A DNA stretch of 64,000 nucleotides from Dentipellis sp. KUC8613. Taxonomy: Eukaryota; Basidiomycota; Agaricomycetes; Russulales; Hericiaceae. Below are positions 32,784 to 46,740 of the stretch, in pieces. Both the position numbers and the translations under genes were made by a program. The stretch is from NCBI GenBank assembly GCA_002286715.1, contig NSJX01000009.1:249966-313965 (forward strand). The letters run 5' to 3'. The notes below the pieces were generated by a model, which did no database searches, was not told the DNA's origin, and saw nothing but the letters and a program-made list of their open reading frames with translations. Within the stretch, counting starts at the first letter, position 1; the number at the start of each line of letters is the position of its first letter.

Positions 32784-35659
32784 CCTCTCTACAGTACTAG
32801 AATTAGAGGCGGATGTATGGATGGAGAAATTTGCTATCAGCGCGTGGGCAGGGCAGGAGTGTCTTTCGCGGGTTCCCACTGGCGCCGGGTTCACCATGTC
32901 TGCAGATTGGCGAGCATGGGGAATTTGCGTCTGGTCGTTGGCTGCTGCACGTACCCGTACGTTGCCCTTATCCGCATGCGGGTCGGCTGGGCCGTGCGAG
33001 CCGGTGCCTTGAACAGTATAGTCCTCCAGAATAGACAGTCGTCTTTCATCTGCGTGAGCAGTCCCATGCGCACGATCGACAGCTTGTAGGTACGATAAAC
33101 GTTCGCATAGCGCCCTGCTGGTATCAAAAAGCCAAACAGATCATGTTTTGAGCTGCAAGCAGAAACACCATGCCTCAAGCTTTGCGCCAGCGTCCGAAGT
33201 GAGCAACAGTTCGAGAATATCCTAGAGTGAGGTAAGTGACATCCACCACTGATGTCAGACCGACGGAAGTGCATATGTTTAGGTACACCCGCACCGCTTG
33301 ATAACCGTCGTTGGAAGACGACGATGATGTGGCTGGGGTGAAGTCGCCGTGGTGAGGCCCTTCATACACTGGGCCGATCGATGGAGTGTGATCGTCGGGG
33401 TGCCTTCCGAGTCTGGCCAAGTGTTTAATTAGATCTTGTTGCGACCCGAGTCATTGGAGTCAGCTCACTTCGTGGCGGCGAACACGTTAGAGCGAACGCA
33501 ACAGGACGGTTCAGTCGTTTGGAGAACGACAGGCCGCACATTTTTTGCATAGTCGCGTATCAGACTCAGACGCTCTCGGGGAGTTCCGTGCTTTGAGCAT
33601 GAGAAACCCGATGCTTTGCGGCCTTCAGTCGGGGCACAAAACCTGTGTTACGCGACTCCGCGAAAGAAATGCAGACGCGCTGTGTCGCTAGAAGTCTTGC
33701 TGGTGTTGAGTATGACCATGAGGGGACACGGACCGAGAGCATCTTTCGACGCGGGTCGGAACTTGCGTGATGCTGTTGTGATGCTGTCTCCTGTAATCAA
33801 GAGCGACAACTCACAGCCTGTGCAGCTACATGGGACCAGGAACTCTGTCATGTGTGGTGATCGTAAGTCAGCTCACAATGCGGATATCATTGAAAATCGA
33901 ATAGACATACCTATCGATAAGAGAAGTTAGTGTACGGCCGAGATGCCCATTACCCACTGGCCGACGTCATTGTGGATGAGCTGTACCTGTACGGGATTGC
34001 CCTGATGTTATGACAGTGACCTTGGATCCGAACGCGCTTTGGGCATGTTTAAATTTACGACGGATATTTCGCGCAGCACTCGGGATGGCCTGCCATGCCC
34101 GAATCCCGTCGTCCATTTAGCAGAAAACACTCACACCTGTCGCGAACGCAGAAGATTTACCAAATGTTTTGATGGTGCTCCAGATTGTTCCTACCGCAGC
34201 CGGAATACGGAAGCATGCATAAGACAAGCTAAAGCCAGAGGTACTTATGGTGTCGAATGAAGGAGATGCAGTGGTAAGCGTGTACAGGTAGGCTTGTGCA
34301 CTTCAGGTCGTTATATACGGGTTTCGCCGAAAGGGTGTCGGCAATGTCCGCATAGTGCAGACCCTGTTGCCTCCGACGACTTGATTCAGTCTCGCCAACA
34401 GAAGACGTTCCTGATATTCTACAGGATAGAATAGCCAAATAGTAGATAATGAAAGGTATGACTGACCGTACCAATACCTTTCCGCGGATCCGCCATATAC
34501 AGTCCTCGGCTGGCAAGAGTCCGGTGCAGCGCCGCATCGCGCTTCAAACCCGAGAGGACACTTGCCAGAAGCAACTTGGGTAGTCTCCAATTGTCGAAGT
34601 GATACTGAAAACTGGAGGGTCCGTCGTGAGTCCTTGTCTCGTATTTGGCGAAGACATCGAAAGGGCATGGTCCAACGTGGTGTTTTTATGAGAAGGCTCT
34701 CGCATCGCGTCAGATAATGCAATGGTCACACGGTATGATGCCAGTTCACGGTTCGAAAGTATTGATTGCTCCAGATTCTCAATGTTCGTCGAATGCTTCG
34801 ACCTTCTCGCTATCAGCCGGGCTCGTCTACGAGCTCGACCAGGTAGTCGTGTCATCCACTATTTTCTCACCATATCTTCAATATCTTTATCGCAAAATTC
34901 AACAGATATGCTGGACTGGTATGGCGTAGGCTCGAACATCATTGAGGCTGCATTGACCCCGGTCAAACGCGGTCTTCAGGTGTTATCATTACTATGAAGC
35001 TCCGAGAATGCGCACAGCCTCGGCGAGGGGCACCATGCTCTTTCTTTTACATTTTCATCGACCACATGCTGAGGCACACATAGGACCTGCCTGGGTTCAA
35101 CGTTTGCTGCATCCAGCGGAAGACCATCAATGTCGGAAGAGGTGAAGCCCGAGAACACTGTTTAATTATGGGTTTACGACATTCCCCATGCAGCTATGAG
35201 ATGTTCTCCATATATAACATCTATTTTCTTCCAAGGACACAGGAACCCGCCCGGTAAGTACCCGAGAAAGTATGACAGAGCTGTATCTGCAATGCACGTG
35301 GATCTTGTGTGGATCTCAGACCTGTTTCCTCAATTGATCGTAAATGAGAGATTGAATTTTGTACCGCGCCCTTGTCGGTCCGCCAAAAAATATAATTAAA
35401 GAGGGTTTTCTGAATTGTCCATGGCTGCCCGGGTTTTGTTTGCTGGTCCTAGACTCCGAGCTGCAAGCCTTGGCCAAGTTCGAGGGAGGGAGGATTTAAT
35501 CTCAGCTGTCCCGGAAACTTGGCTCACGAGCTAATGCACGGACACCGCATTTTGAAGCTTATACCTGAACGTCATAGTCCTTGAACTATTCACGAATTGA
35601 AGCAAGACGATACCACTTCTCTCTAATAACCAGCACAAGCAGAACATACCGCAGTAGAA
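32784..35659. other. Region without a confident gene
   Basis: About 2.9 kb, AT-richer than the flanks. Short coding-looking fragments occur on the minus strand (AGRYANVYRTYKLSIVRMG near 33080, LLITGDSITTASRKF near 33790, MFSGFTSSDIDGLPLDAANV near 35130) but lie in different frames, and no set of splice sites joins them. This could be a decayed gene or a low-expression gene I cannot resolve. Confidence 0.4.
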
Positions 35660-36675
35660 ATGGATCCCTTTGAAGTAAGGATGCAGTTCCTTACGCTTCT
35701 GCGCAGGCTTAACGCGTCAGTCTTTCGTTTCCACAGTTCATCGAACTGCTCTTCTAACGAGTGGCCTCTCAGCTCGCAACAGTCCATCCAGAAGGTAGTC
35801 GGGTATGCCCTGAAGTACTACGCGCGATGTGGCGAGGACCTCTGGGATTGCATCGTGGAGGAGTGTCAGAAGGTATGACTAACTCGGTTGCTCGACGTGG
35901 AAGGGGGAACCTCTGTTCGCGCATGACCCGTGTTGTTGACTCTTTTTCTAGGGTTCAATCAACAACCGGATCAACATCTTGTACTTCCTCGACTCCCTAT
36001 GCGAGACGTCATTGCTCGCGAAATCGCATCCAGTCGTTCTTGGCCCCGACCTCCCACCAAATAGCTCATTCTATGTCGACTATGTCTCGCGCGACCTGGC
36101 CAAAATTGTGGAGTCTGTCGTTCCAGAGGGAAGGCAAGGTCTTCCGAACCTTATGAGCACGAAACAGGTGCGTCTTCAGTGTCACTATGGTCTCAGATAG
36201 TCCCAATAACGATGCTCGTCCCCAGATCTTGGAAAGTTGGCGAAGCAAACGCGTCGTCGAGCCCCAAAAGGTGGACGATGTCATGGCTACGCTGAGCAGT
36301 CGACAAGTCGCCGCCGAAAGCCCGCCAATCAGCCTCCCATCGCCTCTTGCATCCCGCCCTCCCCCTTCCTCCTCAGCATCTCTACCGCGCAACGAAGTGT
36401 TCAAGCGTATCGAGGAAGATCGCGAGCGGCATAAGCGCCTCAGAGAACGGCGATGGGTGCAGCCCATATCCCATGTGACGAACGCGTTTCCGCCATTGGC
36501 GTCGTTCCTCCCTCTAGAACAGCCGGATGGCGAGGGCGAGCTCACGATTGACATCGAGTTTGATAATGAGTGGGAGACGACGAGTGATTGGAACGAAGAT
36601 GACGATGATGCCGTTGGAGAGGAGAACGAGCTGTGTTTCCCAGGAGAAGGGGAGGCTCCGATGGACCTGTCGTAG
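35660..36675 (+). CDS. CTK3: CTD kinase I gamma subunit (Ctk3-like)
   Basis: Subunit of the kinase complex that phosphorylates the RNA polymerase II C-terminal domain during elongation. Four exons (35660-35719, 35783-35872, 35952-36167, 36226-36675) join to 271 aa. Residues 1-120 form the CID-like helical domain: MDPFEVRMQFLTLLRRLNAS, then VVGYALKYYARCGEDLWDCI, then NNRINILYFLDSLCETSLL. A Ser/Pro-rich linker leads to a conserved helix (NEVFKRIEEDRERHKRLRE) and an acidic C-terminal tail. Length and order fit the family. Its 3' end faces that of UTP20 across 212 bp. Confidence 0.87.
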
Positions 36676-36887
36676 TCGTAGTACTAGTATGTCCTCTGTT
36701 TTGTTCGCCTATGGACGGTGTATTGTACATGTCATGCATGCGCTATTGTACTTTTAGAGTTCGCAGGTCAGTGCGGGTCGTAAGCAATCCGTGATACATG
36801 ATGCGTGATGCGTAGTGCAGGAATGAGTGAAGTAATAAGTTAGGATGAATTTTAGATTCGGAGCCTATATCCCAGGACTCAGATGCC

Positions 36888-39800
36888 TCAGTACTCCCGT
36901 TTTCGCTTCGTTCGTCCCTTGATCTCACTATTCAAAGATGGATGGAGTCAGTATCAAGCAGTGCGTCAGATCCAACATTGAGAACGTACGTCAGTGTTGA
37001 GTTTTTCCGTTTGCGACCTTCCTTCTTGGATTGACCTCTTTGCTGTCTACGCTTCGCAGCAGCCTCCGGGTTCGTTGTAGCCTTCAAACACCAATAAGTC
37101 AATTCGCATACACGAGAGTCAGAATGTGGAGACAAACCATCATGATCCGCGCAGTTCTCCGCTCGCGCTGCGTCGTGACGACGCTCTGCCGGATCTTGCT
37201 GTAGACGGTTGCGAACTTATTCGTGCCGACCTTCTGCTGCACAAGCTCCTGCAGCTCTACGGCCGTTGTTTTCAACTCATCTGGAGAAAGAATATATGTA
37301 AGCCTCCAGCCAATGAATACTACGAAAGCACATACCCATATGCGGATCTCGGATGGTATCATCTTCTACGATCCGGTACACGGGGGAAAGTATATGCATG
37401 AGGAAGTCCTCCAGCCGCGACGGCTCCATGAACGTCGCCATCGCCGCAAACCAACGCAGAATGGCCGACGGTTGGTGGTGCCAGTTCTCCTATTAGCACC
37501 AAACAAATCAGTAAGGCGAGGACGAATGAATCGAACGCATTTCAATACGCACGTTACTGCCAGCACGATTCCTCCGGGCTATATGTGCTGACCTCGCTTG
37601 GTACGACATCTTCGAGAATAGCCACGCGAGCGGATTCTCAGTCTTCCCGTCTTCGTTTTTGCGCTCCTTTTCTTCATTGACGTCGTCTTCATCCTCATCC
37701 TCCGGTTCTGCATCGCCATCAGCAGTCCCATCGCCCTCTTCGGCTTCAGTCTCAGGATTTGCATGGTCTTTAGCTGGCGCAGGCACAGCGCAGAAGCACT
37801 TGCCAATGTAGAACAGGTTCTTGACTATCTGCAAACTAAGTCCTTCGTCCAAATGAGGGCTCCTGAGCTGCGTACACAGCTTGCCCGCAATGTCGAACGT
37901 GTCGAGCCCGTACGGCACCAAAGGCGAAGCCTCAAACGGCGCTGCGATCGGAAGGGCAGAGAAGAGCAGCCCCAGCAGCCGAGATGCTGCCGTGCGGACC
38001 CAGGCGTGGGGGAAGAGCAGATGCGAGATGACGGATGTCCAGGAGATCTTCTGCGCCTGCGTGATCGTGTCGGGGAACACGCGCGATACTTTGGCGAGCA
38101 CGGTAAGGGTGTGGTACGGTGCCTGCCACTCGAAGTCGACGTCCATCGCTTCGTCCTCGTCGTCCATTGCGTCGAGCTCCTGTGCGCTGCGAACAAGTAC
38201 CGCGTTCAGGTCTTCAAGCACAGTCGGCAGTTGGGAAAGGGAATCTTGTTGCAGCACATCTATAACGAGGCCGTACACCTGGCAGGCAACGCGCGCGAGC
38301 ACGGCCTTCGCCTGTTGGCTGGCCCAGGAGTGCAGATGGGACATGATCACGCGGCGCTGCTCGGGCTCCAGGCGGACGATGAGGCCCTTGAGGATGTCGG
38401 CGGCCATCTCGCGGCACTTGGACGAGTCGTCGTTGGCGAGGAGCATCACCAGCGAGACGAAGAACATGTCTGCGTACTGCGCGATCAGCTGCGCATCGAA
38501 CTTCGCGACGATGGCAGAGAGGAGCTCGAGTACGGAGCGGCGGCCGCTCTCGTGGACGTAGGATAGATTCTTCGCGAGAAAAGCCATCTGATTCCGGAGC
38601 CGCCCCTTTCCTTGAGGGTAATCGAGGAGGAACTGCAGCAGAACGCTCCGGCAGAGTTCTTGGACTTGAGAGGCTTGGTTGGTCACCATGATCTCCGAGA
38701 CCCTGTCCATCAGGTCGTAGATCTCCGGAACGACGAACTTGCGGGCCACGATGGCGCGCAGCATGGCGAAGACGGCGGCTTGACGCGAAGGCTCCTCCAA
38801 GTCGGGAGAGATAAGCTCGATGAGATAGATGAGGTCCTTCTCCTTGATCTCAGCGTTCGTTCTGTCGCGGATGATTGTCGCGAGCGACCGGAATGCCGTC
38901 TGTACGACGTCTGATTCGGTGCTCCCCGTTTGCTTCACGATGTCGATGGTCTGTCGGACAAAGACAGGAAGGGACTTCTCCACGTTCTTCAGCGGACATT
39001 TGACAATCGCCGCGGCTGCCCTCAAACCTTGATTCAGCACTTGGCTGTTTGTCGAGTAGAGCGTGTTCCCAATCACGGCCACCATCGGCTCGAGGCGTGC
39101 GATAATGGCAGGATCCTCGAAGTCAAAACGACTTCTTCGGAAGGCCGTGTCGAACAGATCGAGGCCGAACACAACGAACCTAAAATGGAGGTCTTGTCAA
39201 CACCTGAAAAACATAAAGAGGATGCATCACGAACCGGAACGAGTTGGTGGCATAATGATCAGCAGCAATTGCCATATCGCGTTTCATTTGCACAATAGCG
39301 TCGCCCTTCGCCCTCCTCTTGTTCGGTTTTGCAACGTGCTGCAGGAAGCGCGAGTTCTGGCTGATAAGGGTGTGGCACAACACAAGGAGCTCGGATGGGA
39401 CAAGATACTCGTTCGAATTCAGTCCGCTAGCGATCCTCCGCAGAAGGTCGTCGACCTGCTGCATAACCTTCAAGGCCTCCGTCTCTTGCATGATACGTCG
39501 GACTGGAAGTAGAAGGCCGCTGATGCTCGGGGGCGTGATATACTTGGCGATGATCGCGAACGAGTCGAAAGCCCGCGACGTCGAACCACGGACTTCTCGC
39601 ATCTTGGTCTTGAAGCCTTCCGCCTGAGTATCCTTGCCGGGTTCGCCGAAGATGACCTCTGCGGAAACATGTGTGACATCGTTGACGCAAGCATCAAGTA
39701 CCTTGAAGTCCTTGACATTCTCTGGGCCGGTGACGTGAACCAGAAGAGAATGCGTGACATACGCGAGGACATGCAATTGCGGACCGCGCAGAAGAGCTCC

Positions 39801-42800
39801 GCGAAGTTCCTGCAAGATAAGCGGAAGGTACGAAGATCCAAGGATGATCGCAATTCGACATAAGGTATCCTTCGCGAGATCTCGGGTATCCTGAGACTTG
39901 CTGCGGAAGACCTGGCTCAGGATAGTCAACAGCCTGCCGATTTGCGCCTGGCGACTGTCCTCCGGGAGATGGGTGGCCACGGTAATGATACCGATTGATA
40001 TCGGGATGCGGATGCTGTCTTCGTTCTCGTCGCGTCGTTCGAGATGCTGAAGAAGAGCGGGTAGAAGGCGCAGGTTGACGGCATCCACGATCTTCGCTGT
40101 CGGCGTCTCTGCTGGGGCTGTCGGCTCGCTGACATCGACGACTGCAAGTTCGGCCTCTTCGGCTTCGATCGCCGTCTCCCCAGCTTCAGCCTCCTGATCC
40201 TGGTCGTTTTCCATCGAAATGGTTTCGCCCATAGGGAAATGGAAGTTGTCGAGAGCGGCGACTAGTGTGCGAACGTACACTCGCTCGAAGCCGTCCTTTG
40301 ATCTTGATAGCTTCAGGTAGCGTTGAATCAGGGCGTAATAAGGACTCCATGCGAGCTGTTTGGCCATACGTCCTATGGTGATGATCGCCTCGTTAACTAG
40401 ATGGTGGTCCGTGTCGCGACTTCCGCCGATGAAATTGCCCACTAGCGGGACGAAGACCTCAGCCAGCGTTATGCTTCGAAGGCGACCTTCGTCGCAATAC
40501 TCGGCCAGGCGGCGCAAGGCCCTTGTCCGTCGGTGCACTTGGACATGGTAGATGTTGTTGAAGAAATTGGCCTCTTCATCTCCTCCAGCGAGTAGAACTC
40601 TCATGTCCTCGAGCACATTCAGATGTTCGCAGTTTGAAACTGCGTACGCGACGACGCCCAAGATCTCCGCACGGACGAGCTCGTTCCTCGACCGCAAGCC
40701 GTTCTTGAGAGCCGGATAGAGCTTGCGAAGGAAGACGCGCTGGTACTCAGAATCGGGGGCGGCTGCAACTGCATCCAAGAAATGTTTCATTGCTTGAGAT
40801 GAATATCTCCGTACAGCCAATTCCTCCGGATCCTGGATATAGTGGAGCGTGTTGTAAAGCACTGGAAGCCATTCCACAGTGGTGAACGATTGATGTGCTG
40901 TTTCATTGAGTGCTGAAAATGCGTCCATGCGACGATCGAAGTCGGGCTCTTCAACATGCTTCGTTGAATAAGCGTTGAGGGAGTCGAGTAACTCCGCAAG
41001 AGGTTGTAGAGACACATCAAGGGATGCGAGCTGATTGAATGCCGCCACCAAGGCAATCCGCGCAGGCCGCGATCGCACACCAAGAAACAAAGCTGACAGC
41101 AATTCGTATGTCTTGACATACACTGCAGAAGTGCGATCCGAGAGCTCAGGGATCAATGGCAGGAGGTTGTAAACAATCTTGAGGAGATCAGCTTTCACCT
41201 TCTCACCGACCTGCTTCGTAGTCTTCCGCAGAAGAGGCGAGAACAGCGAAAGAAGGGTCGTCGCTTGCTTGCCATCCGTGATATAGTGCGAGATCTCCGA
41301 CAGGGTACTGATCTGACGCTGTATGAGCGGGTTGGCGATCGCTGCAGTCTGCTTCGTGCGTTCAACGAGGATGGAGAGGTTGTCGAGCAGCTTCGAGATA
41401 TGTGGCTTCACTACCCGTTCCTGGAGCTGCTCCTCTGATGCCGACAACGCAAGTAGGCGATCTACCATGTCAAGAACGCGGGAGACAACCGACGGCTTGA
41501 CTCCCGGAGCCACGAGGCACGCGTATATCTGGGGCAGGACACGCTGGTCATAATCCACCAGGAAGTATGGATAGGGCAGGCGTGATGTCCAGACGTATAA
41601 AAGCTCGAGCAGCGCGGAGGGTGCCTGTGTATTCTCGCGGTCAAGTAGATCGATCCTGGGCAAAACGGCCGTCTTGAAGATCTCCACCATGTAGGGTGCG
41701 AAGTCAAACGACACAGGATTGCGGAAGAAGTCGGCGAGGCGTTGGAGACCAAGACGGCGAATCACCCGCAGGCCCTTCAGAGATCCCGAATCCTCTTCGG
41801 CATCCTCCTCACGGTCGGCGTCCGCTTCGTCTCCTTCATGTTGCTCCTTGCCCTGACCCGCAACGTCCAATTGACTCTGAGATTGTGCGATCAAGCTAAT
41901 TACAGCACCGAGGAGCACATTCCAGCGTGCCGTCAGCCGTGAGCCAAGATTCTTGAGGACGTCGCCGAGCAGGTTCAAGAAGCCAATTCGCTGTTTCTCC
42001 GACACGTCTTCCGGAATTTGACGTGCTGTGTACTCCGCTCCCTCGAAGCCCTGGAGACCAGGTAAAACAGGACTGAGCATCAGCTCGACCAGGAGGCTCA
42101 GTTCTTCATCGGTGCAGCCTGCTAGAGCGTGGATTACAGCGGCGCGACGGTCCCCGCCTTTCGAGCGGGCTTTGCGATCCATCATCAGGCCGAAGAGGAG
42201 CCGGACTACGACGTCGACGAGCTCGTCCCTGTCGTCAGACCCGATGCTCGCTATGTCGAGTTTGGTCAGCTCATCACTCCATCTTGTGTCGTCCAAGAGC
42301 CCGCGCAGCATATCCTCGTGTGGGACAAGATGAGTAGATTTGTATGTCAGCAGACATGACAGCGCCAGAGTCTGAAGGGGGCGATCGGCATGTGAGAGTA
42401 GGTCGATGTACAGTGACCGCAACTGCTCCGTGGAGAGCAATACTCGAGGATTCGTGAACTTCGAGAACAGCGTGAGCCAGGCAGACAGCTTGCGGCGGGG
42501 GAGCTTCGCTGGTCCCTCGGAGCCACTGACTGCGAAAAAGTGGGTGATGAGGCTTCGGTTGTGTTTCTCTGCTAGAGGAGCACAGTGGCCGAGTGTCATC
42601 AACAGTTGAGCTTCGTAGGATACCTGGTCGAAGCGGTCGCTGCACTTCTGAGACTGCAACAAGCGATGTGAGCGCAGTGAAAACGTCGATGAGGTGACGA
42701 CGTACTTCAACAAGTTCGCGTTCTCGACCATCCCACTGCTTCCACTTCCCAACAGCGATTCGCAGCTTATGAGCACTCGGATCTTTCCACGTATGCTCCT

Positions 42801-45366
42801 CTTCCCATATTGTGTCAAACTCCTCGCGCTCGCCCAGACTAGAAAGCCATTCCGGCCCCGTCTTCTCGCCTTCCCCGAGCTGGACAGCACGAAGCTCTTC
42901 AAACACAATGTTCCACACAGCATCGCCAAACCGTTCAGACAGCGATGACAGAGCCTGCGCAGCAGCGGACCACAGCGGCCGGAGGTTGACCTTCAGCTGA
43001 CTGACAAGCCAGCGCGCTGCAAGCTCAGAGCCGAAAGAGTCTTCGTCCGAGACGAGCTGCTGAAGTCTGTTCATGCGGAGCGTGCGCTCGCGGACACCCT
43101 GGACATCCAGCGAGATTTCTTCCGCTTGGATGACTTTCTTGATGACCTGCTGAGCGGGACCCGATGCCTTCACTAACCTCGAATCAAGCAAGCGTAGGGA
43201 GTTAAGCCTGAGCTTCTGGGAATGCGACAATATGCTCGTTTTAAGGTGGCTATATGCGTCTTCAAGGGCTATTGCCTTCACTGGTGATGACCTGTTCGGC
43301 TGTTAGACACTGTGTACGTATGTGAGGAAGCGCACTCACGTCGCTTGCAGTAGCGCAACCAGTCCAGATATGACATCTTCATGCCAGTACCAGCGCTCAA
43401 GCACCTGCGTTGACAGTGAGGTTATATCGACGTGTTCCCAGGTCGATGGCTTCTGTTTCGACAGCTCCTCCAGCGTACGCCCAAAGACCCACCCCGCGTT
43501 CCCAGGAGACGCCTGGAAATCGCCCTGCGGATCCTCCGTAGCAAGCGTGAGGCCGACAAGCTGCATGAGGAAGGGCGATATTGAAGGAAGGATGTTCGAG
43601 AGCTGGAGAATGCGTTGAAGTTCGCCGACCTGCGCCCAAAAGGTCAGCTGTGAAATCACGCGGAAGCCCTCGCTTCTGAGCAACTTACATTTTCGTCGGT
43701 CCTCGTCCAATTCGTGAGCCGCTGCTGCACCCAAGCGTCTACTTTCTTCCGCCAAACCTCATCCGTATCACGGAGCCTCTGACTCTTATTCAGGCTGTCC
43801 AAGAGCTCGAGAGTCTCCTTCGGATGGCTATCAAGGAGCTGCGGCGTCAATTTCTGGACATATGGCAACTCCAGGGCCTTCCATCCGCCAAACGCGAGAT
43901 CCGAAAGCGCCCCGCAGAGCTGGATGCCAAACGTCGCGTCCGTCCATGCGTGCTCGACGAGCTTGCGGCCAGGGCCGAGCCAGAGCGCCATGTCTCCTGC
44001 GACCAGTATTGAGGTCGCGAAGGTGAGCAGCGCGTCTCGCAGTTCCGGGACTATCGGGAGCTGCGGGAAGCGAGATGCGATGGTGGAGAGGTGTTGCGCT
44101 GGATATGGGGATAAGCATGCGACGCTCTGTAGGGTAAGGCAATACTTACGAGTCAGGCGCGAGCCATGTCGCACATAGCATATGACAGATGTGATATCTA
44201 TGATTCGCGAGAGCGGTCCGAGCTGTTCCTCGGTAGGCGCAGACGCGGATTCGGTCAAGGAAGTGAAATGGCGGACGATGACCTCTGCTACGGGTAGGAA
44301 CTGCTCGGGGCCCTTGCAGTGATGGATGAGCGCGGTCAGCACGCGGCGAATCACTGTGAATGTCAGGAGCGGTTGCTCGCTTGTGAGATGGTGAGAGATG
44401 AGGGCGGAAATGATGGGCGGCGCGGCGGTGTGCAGTGTCTGCGATACAGACTATAGACACAACATCAGTGCACTGCCGAAGAAAGTATTTAAGATGCGTA
44501 CTTTGCATGCAAACACCACAGCCCAGGCACATGCGTCTTCTACGCCCTCCAAGTCCTCGACCATGAGCTGAGTAGCCTTTTCACGCGTCGAAGCTTTGAG
44601 ACGACGCAGAAGAGATCCCCATGCTTCGGCGACGGCTCTCTGTGTCTCTGAGCTGCATTTTGGTAGAGTCTCTCGCATCGAACGCCATGACTCTTCGAGA
44701 AGGTCTGTCTCCGTCCGCGAAACAAGCAGGTACTTGAAGAGCGCAGAGAACGTCGCGAGGAGAGCTGTCAGAGCTGGAGCAGAAATGGACCGTGGGAGGA
44801 GGCGCAGGAGACGACTCATAATTTCCGAGTATAGGGGAGTGATAGTCGATCTCAAGTCATGGGCAAGCTTCTGCATGAGACTGGTAGAGAGTTTGGTAAA
44901 TGCAATGAGTCGGATAAGTTACAGCAGACTCACTCGAGAAGCGCTCTAAGACCTTCATCGTCTGCTGTTTCAATGGCTTCGAACCAAAGCGCCAGCACGT
45001 CCCGCCAGTGGTGCAGCAAAAGTGCCATAGACGCGGACAAGCCATCGACCTGCCCGGTGAACTTCACGAACGCCGGAGAAAGATTGAGCTGCCTCCAATG
45101 GTCGAGGGCTTCGTGAAAGTGCGATTGGTCGTCCTACGGATATTTTGCATGAGTGGGTCGCGTGGTGAAGCAAACTTTGGTGCTGCTTACGCTGATCTCA
45201 TGGTCAAATTTTGACTGGACGAGAGCGGATGGAAGGTGCACATCTTTTAGGGTTTGTTGGTACGATTGATGCTACGAGGAAGTGTCGTATGAGTTTTGGA
45301 AACAAGCTGAAGAGTATTACGCACCTTAAACCGCTTCACCGGTTGCACATCAATTTCTTCCGACAT
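36888..45366 (-). CDS. UTP20: U3 snoRNP-associated protein UTP20 (DRIM family)
   Basis: Very large HEAT-repeat scaffold of the small-subunit processome, needed for 18S rRNA maturation in the nucleolus. The start is MSEEIDVQPVKRFK at 45366. A series of exons (for example near 44876-44451, 44354-43656, 43620-42707) leads to the longest exon (about 42655-39180). One verified junction is a perfect 52-nt intron GTACGT to TTGCAG near 42705-42654, joining GRERELVE to SQKCSDRFDQ. Typical segments are LGHCAPLAEKHNRSLITHFF, LLRVIRRLGLQRLADFF-like text and MLDLVDRLL-like repeats, with acidic insertions near 41800 and 37680. The C-terminus is Lys/Arg-rich (RRQQRGQSKKEGRKRKN, ending KRKREY), as expected for a nucleolar factor. 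Total is about 2,500 residues, the family size. Small exon edges are approximate. Confidence 0.88.
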
Positions 45367-46156
45367 GACCTGCCGTCTCGAGGAGAACCTTGACTCAAGG
45401 ACTCGGCACCTCGGTCAAGAAAGAAGAGACAGAAGTCAGGTGTATGCGGCTGCCGAGTATAAGTCCCGGTAATCGCGAACGCGGAACGCAAGACTCGAGA
45501 CGCGCGAGCACAAATTTGAGAATACACGTGATCTGGCGTTGAGTCCGCATTGTTTGGAACGGAAGCCTTTGCCAAACAATTACCTTTTATGGATATCCTT
45601 CATGCCTCAAATCGCGACGATCGTGGTAAATCCGCTTGGCCAATAGAAATCAGGGTGGAATCCCATCATCCTCCGAGTCCCTGAATATTGAACGGACCAT
45701 GCTGATGTGTCGGTGGCCACACTAATGTCATGAAATGCCATCATGTGTGTCTGATGTTAGATATTTGAATTTACAACGCACGCAACAGAACCGTGTTGTC
45801 GTAGGTAGATGACGCGGACACAGGGTATTGGGGACGCAGGTATACGGAGTAGGATGATTGAGATTGGGTAGCTCGAATAAATAGAAGGGTCCAAGGCCCG
45901 GACGTGGAAAGCGTAGCTAGCAAAAAAAGTAAACCAATCAAAGACAACTATACGAAGGACTAGTGGGATGATGTCAACAGCAAAACAGCGCTCTGATCAA
46001 GTGCGACAGAAACTCGGATGCTCGTGTTCGCAAGTACAGCCATCCGGAGCACGACTAGGGACGACGACAGCCCATCACCAATTTGACAAAGGTGGGATCA
46101 GTGCAATGCAGCGCAGGTTATCCCCTTCCGACTCCCACATACAGCCCGCCGCGTCG
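45367..46156. other. Upstream region of UTP20
   Basis: About 790 bp, no gene seen. It is the likely UTP20 promoter plus the 3' end of the neighbouring membrane-protein gene. Confidence 0.5.
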
Positions 46157-46740
46157 TTAATGCTTGAGGTACCCACTGTTGCGATCGGTTTCCGAGTAGG
46201 CTGGAGGGGGGACGATGTCGACTGATTCTACAGAGGCTTTGCTTGAATGACTTGTGAGGTTTGTGGTTGACCCGGCGTCGCGGCCTTTCCGCCGCTGCGC
46301 TTCGAGGTCGATGTCGGAAAGGGATGGGGGAGAGAACTGGTCGTCGGGGTCGGAGAACTGCCATGAACCGTCTGGCCGCTGGAACGCGGTACGCATACCA
46401 GTTCCAGGTGGATGGGCTGAAAGTTACAGGTAAGGAGCAGCGTTGCGGAAGGTGGGCCACATTAGCACGTACAACTGGAAAATCGTGGACCCTGTGGTTC
46501 CCGAACACCAAATGGCACGATGACGTTCGCGGGGTTCCAATCGCTGACAGGGCGAGCAGTCGACACTCGTTTGCCGTAGCTTTCTCTGCGACGCCGCCGC
46601 AGGAGGAAGTACGCCGCGGTAAGGATGCACGCGAGCAGTACGATGCCCAGACAGACTCCCAACGCGATCATTCCTGAGAACATCGAGACATTAGCAAGCG
46701 GATACGCTTGTTATTAAATCTGGTACGCACCTCCAGACAT
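46157..46740 (-). CDS. Small single-pass membrane protein with a PPxY motif
   Basis: Three exons (46740-46731, 46673-46473, 46416-46157) join in frame to 156 aa. A very short N-terminus (MSGG) is followed by one transmembrane helix (MIALGVCLGIVLLACILTAA) and an Arg cluster (LLRRRRRE), which predicts a cytoplasmic C-terminal tail. The tail has QRPDGSWQF, an acidic/Ser stretch, and PPPAYSE near the end, a PPxY motif of the kind bound by WW domains of Nedd4/Rsp5 ubiquitin ligases. This resembles small adaptor or cargo membrane proteins that recruit Rsp5, but no specific family is recognised. The intron at 46417-46472 has a good branch site (GTGCTAATG). Confidence 0.75.

Noticed and set aside
34303..34855. 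Overlapping minus-strand frames with Cys- and Tyr-rich text
   Set aside because: Three different phases look equally plausible over the same bases and no splice model connects them to anything conserved.
37763..38566. Plus-strand frames of 220-270 codons across UTP20
   Set aside because: Antisense to a conserved UTP20 exon; Arg/Glu-rich products without motifs.
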